A DNA stretch of 64,000 nucleotides from Cryoendolithus antarcticus (Eukaryota; Ascomycota; Dothideomycetes; Cladosporiales; Cladosporiaceae), in assembly GCA_002077065.1 (NCBI GenBank), contig NAJO01000029.1, positions 124,001 through 188,000 of the forward strand, written 5' to 3'. The notes below the pieces were generated by a model. The model had not been told where the DNA came from, did no database searches, and saw only the letters and a list, made by a program, of their open reading frames with translations. Shown piece after piece: positions 63,499 to 64,000 of the stretch. How positions within the stretch are numbered: position 1 is the first letter of the stretch; each line of letters begins with the position of its first letter. The position numbers and the translations under genes are program-made.

Positions 63499-64000
63499 AT
63501 GGCTGGAGTACCTTCGTCTCCCCTCATATTCATCATCCACACTGCGTCGCATGCTTCCTCACCACAGCACATCGTGATGGCCAAGGGCCAGGCGCCCATC
63601 ACCGGCATCACTCACGCGGCAGCATCCTTCACGTCGCTCATGCCAGTATCAGCATCTGCCTCCGTGCCAGCTCTAGACGGAGTCTTACTAGGACATATCA
63701 TTGAAGTCCTCGCTGCACCCTTAGCATTCTGGTTCAAGCCAGTGTGTGTTTGCGTAGCTCTGTTCTGGCTGTGCATTCGCGCTTCCAATGTCCTGAACAA
63801 GCCGCTGGACGAGCTTGCTGCACTACTTGGCTTCGACATCCCTCTCACTCCCACCATCGATCTCGCCGGCATTCGTGCAGATGGCGCCGTCATTCACTGG
63901 TCATTGTCGGAGAAGCAGAAGCATAAGAGCACGCTGAAGTATGAGGTTCATGTGAATGGGAATATCGTCGACAGCGTTTCGTTCCACGAATCTGCCGTCA
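63499..64000 (+). CDS. Membrane-anchored protein, 3' end outside window (partial)
   Basis: Open frame from ATG 63499 (or ATG 63577) to the window edge without a stop, so only the N-terminal ~167 residues are seen. A hydrophobic stretch around PVCVCVALFWLCIRASNVL could be a membrane span. After it, the sequence IDLAGIRADGAVIHWSLSEK followed by KHKSTLKYEVHVNGNIVDSV looks like the first strands of a fibronectin type III domain: residues spaced as hxWxL...YEVxxNG. The full domain set cannot be judged from this fragment. Confidence 0.6.
   Translation, partial: MAGVPSSPLIFIIHTASHASSPQHIVMAKGQAPITGITHAAASFTSLMPVSASASVPALDGVLLGHIIEVLAAPLAFWFKPVCVCVALFWLCIRASNVLNKPLDELAALLGFDIPLTPTIDLAGIRADGAVIHWSLSEKQKHKSTLKYEVHVNGNIVDSVSFHESAV

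Overview
The window is nuclear DNA from a filamentous ascomycete (Pezizomycotina). The conserved core proteins look closest to Dothideomycetes, but that placement is an impression; no search was run. The evidence is compact, mostly single-exon genes on both strands, introns of about 46-58 bp with GT(A/G)AGT-like donors and CTGAC/CTAAC branch sites, HET-domain genes, a TM9/EMP70 protein, an Mpe1-type polyadenylation factor and a long hybrid histidine kinase. No tRNA, rRNA, CRISPR array or intact transposon was seen.

Layout. 0-8 kb: an MBL-fold lactonase-like enzyme (-), a PMR1/SPCA Golgi Ca2+/Mn2+ pump (-) and, divergent from it, the cohesin kleisin Rad21/Scc1 (+). 8-14 kb: one 1,891-residue hybrid histidine kinase (+). 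14-21 kb: a beta-lactamase-like serine hydrolase, Mpe1 and a patatin-like lipase, all (-). 21-28 kb: an unknown protein (+), the Chl1 helicase and a Vma12-like V-ATPase assembly factor (-), and the Coq1 polyprenyl diphosphate synthase (+). 28-31 kb: a broken HET gene (+) and a small NTF2-like protein (-). 32-40 kb: a Uls1-like SNF2/RING translocase (-), an unknown protein with a mitochondrial-type leader (+) and a TM9 protein (-). 40-49 kb: a disordered unknown protein, an intact HET protein and RPB2, all (-). 49-55 kb: an MFS transporter with a very long N-terminal extension and a NIT2/NIT3-type omega-amidase (-). 55-58 kb: three decaying tandem paralogues (-). 58-64 kb: Sfr1/Mei5 (+), a small SET-like protein (+), the lipin phosphatidate phosphatase Smp2/Pah1 (-) and a gene running off the right edge (+).

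Most genes are unrelated housekeeping functions with no operon-like or biosynthetic-cluster logic. One functional thread is sister-chromatid cohesion and recombination: Rad21, Chl1 and Sfr1. Rad21 and Sfr1 each carry two ACGCGT (MluI cell-cycle box) sites in their short upstream regions, consistent with shared G1/S control.

The least ordinary parts are: (1) the tandem family at 55.5-57.9 kb, where the middle copy reads in one frame for 285 codons except for a single TAG; (2) the HET gene at 28.6-30.6 kb, killed by one TGA and one frameshift; (3) the MFS protein's extension with roughly 55-residue repeats and an unresolved frame change; (4) the group-X-like histidine kinase with no room for the usual N-terminal protein-kinase domain. 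No clearly new defence or biosynthetic system was recognised.
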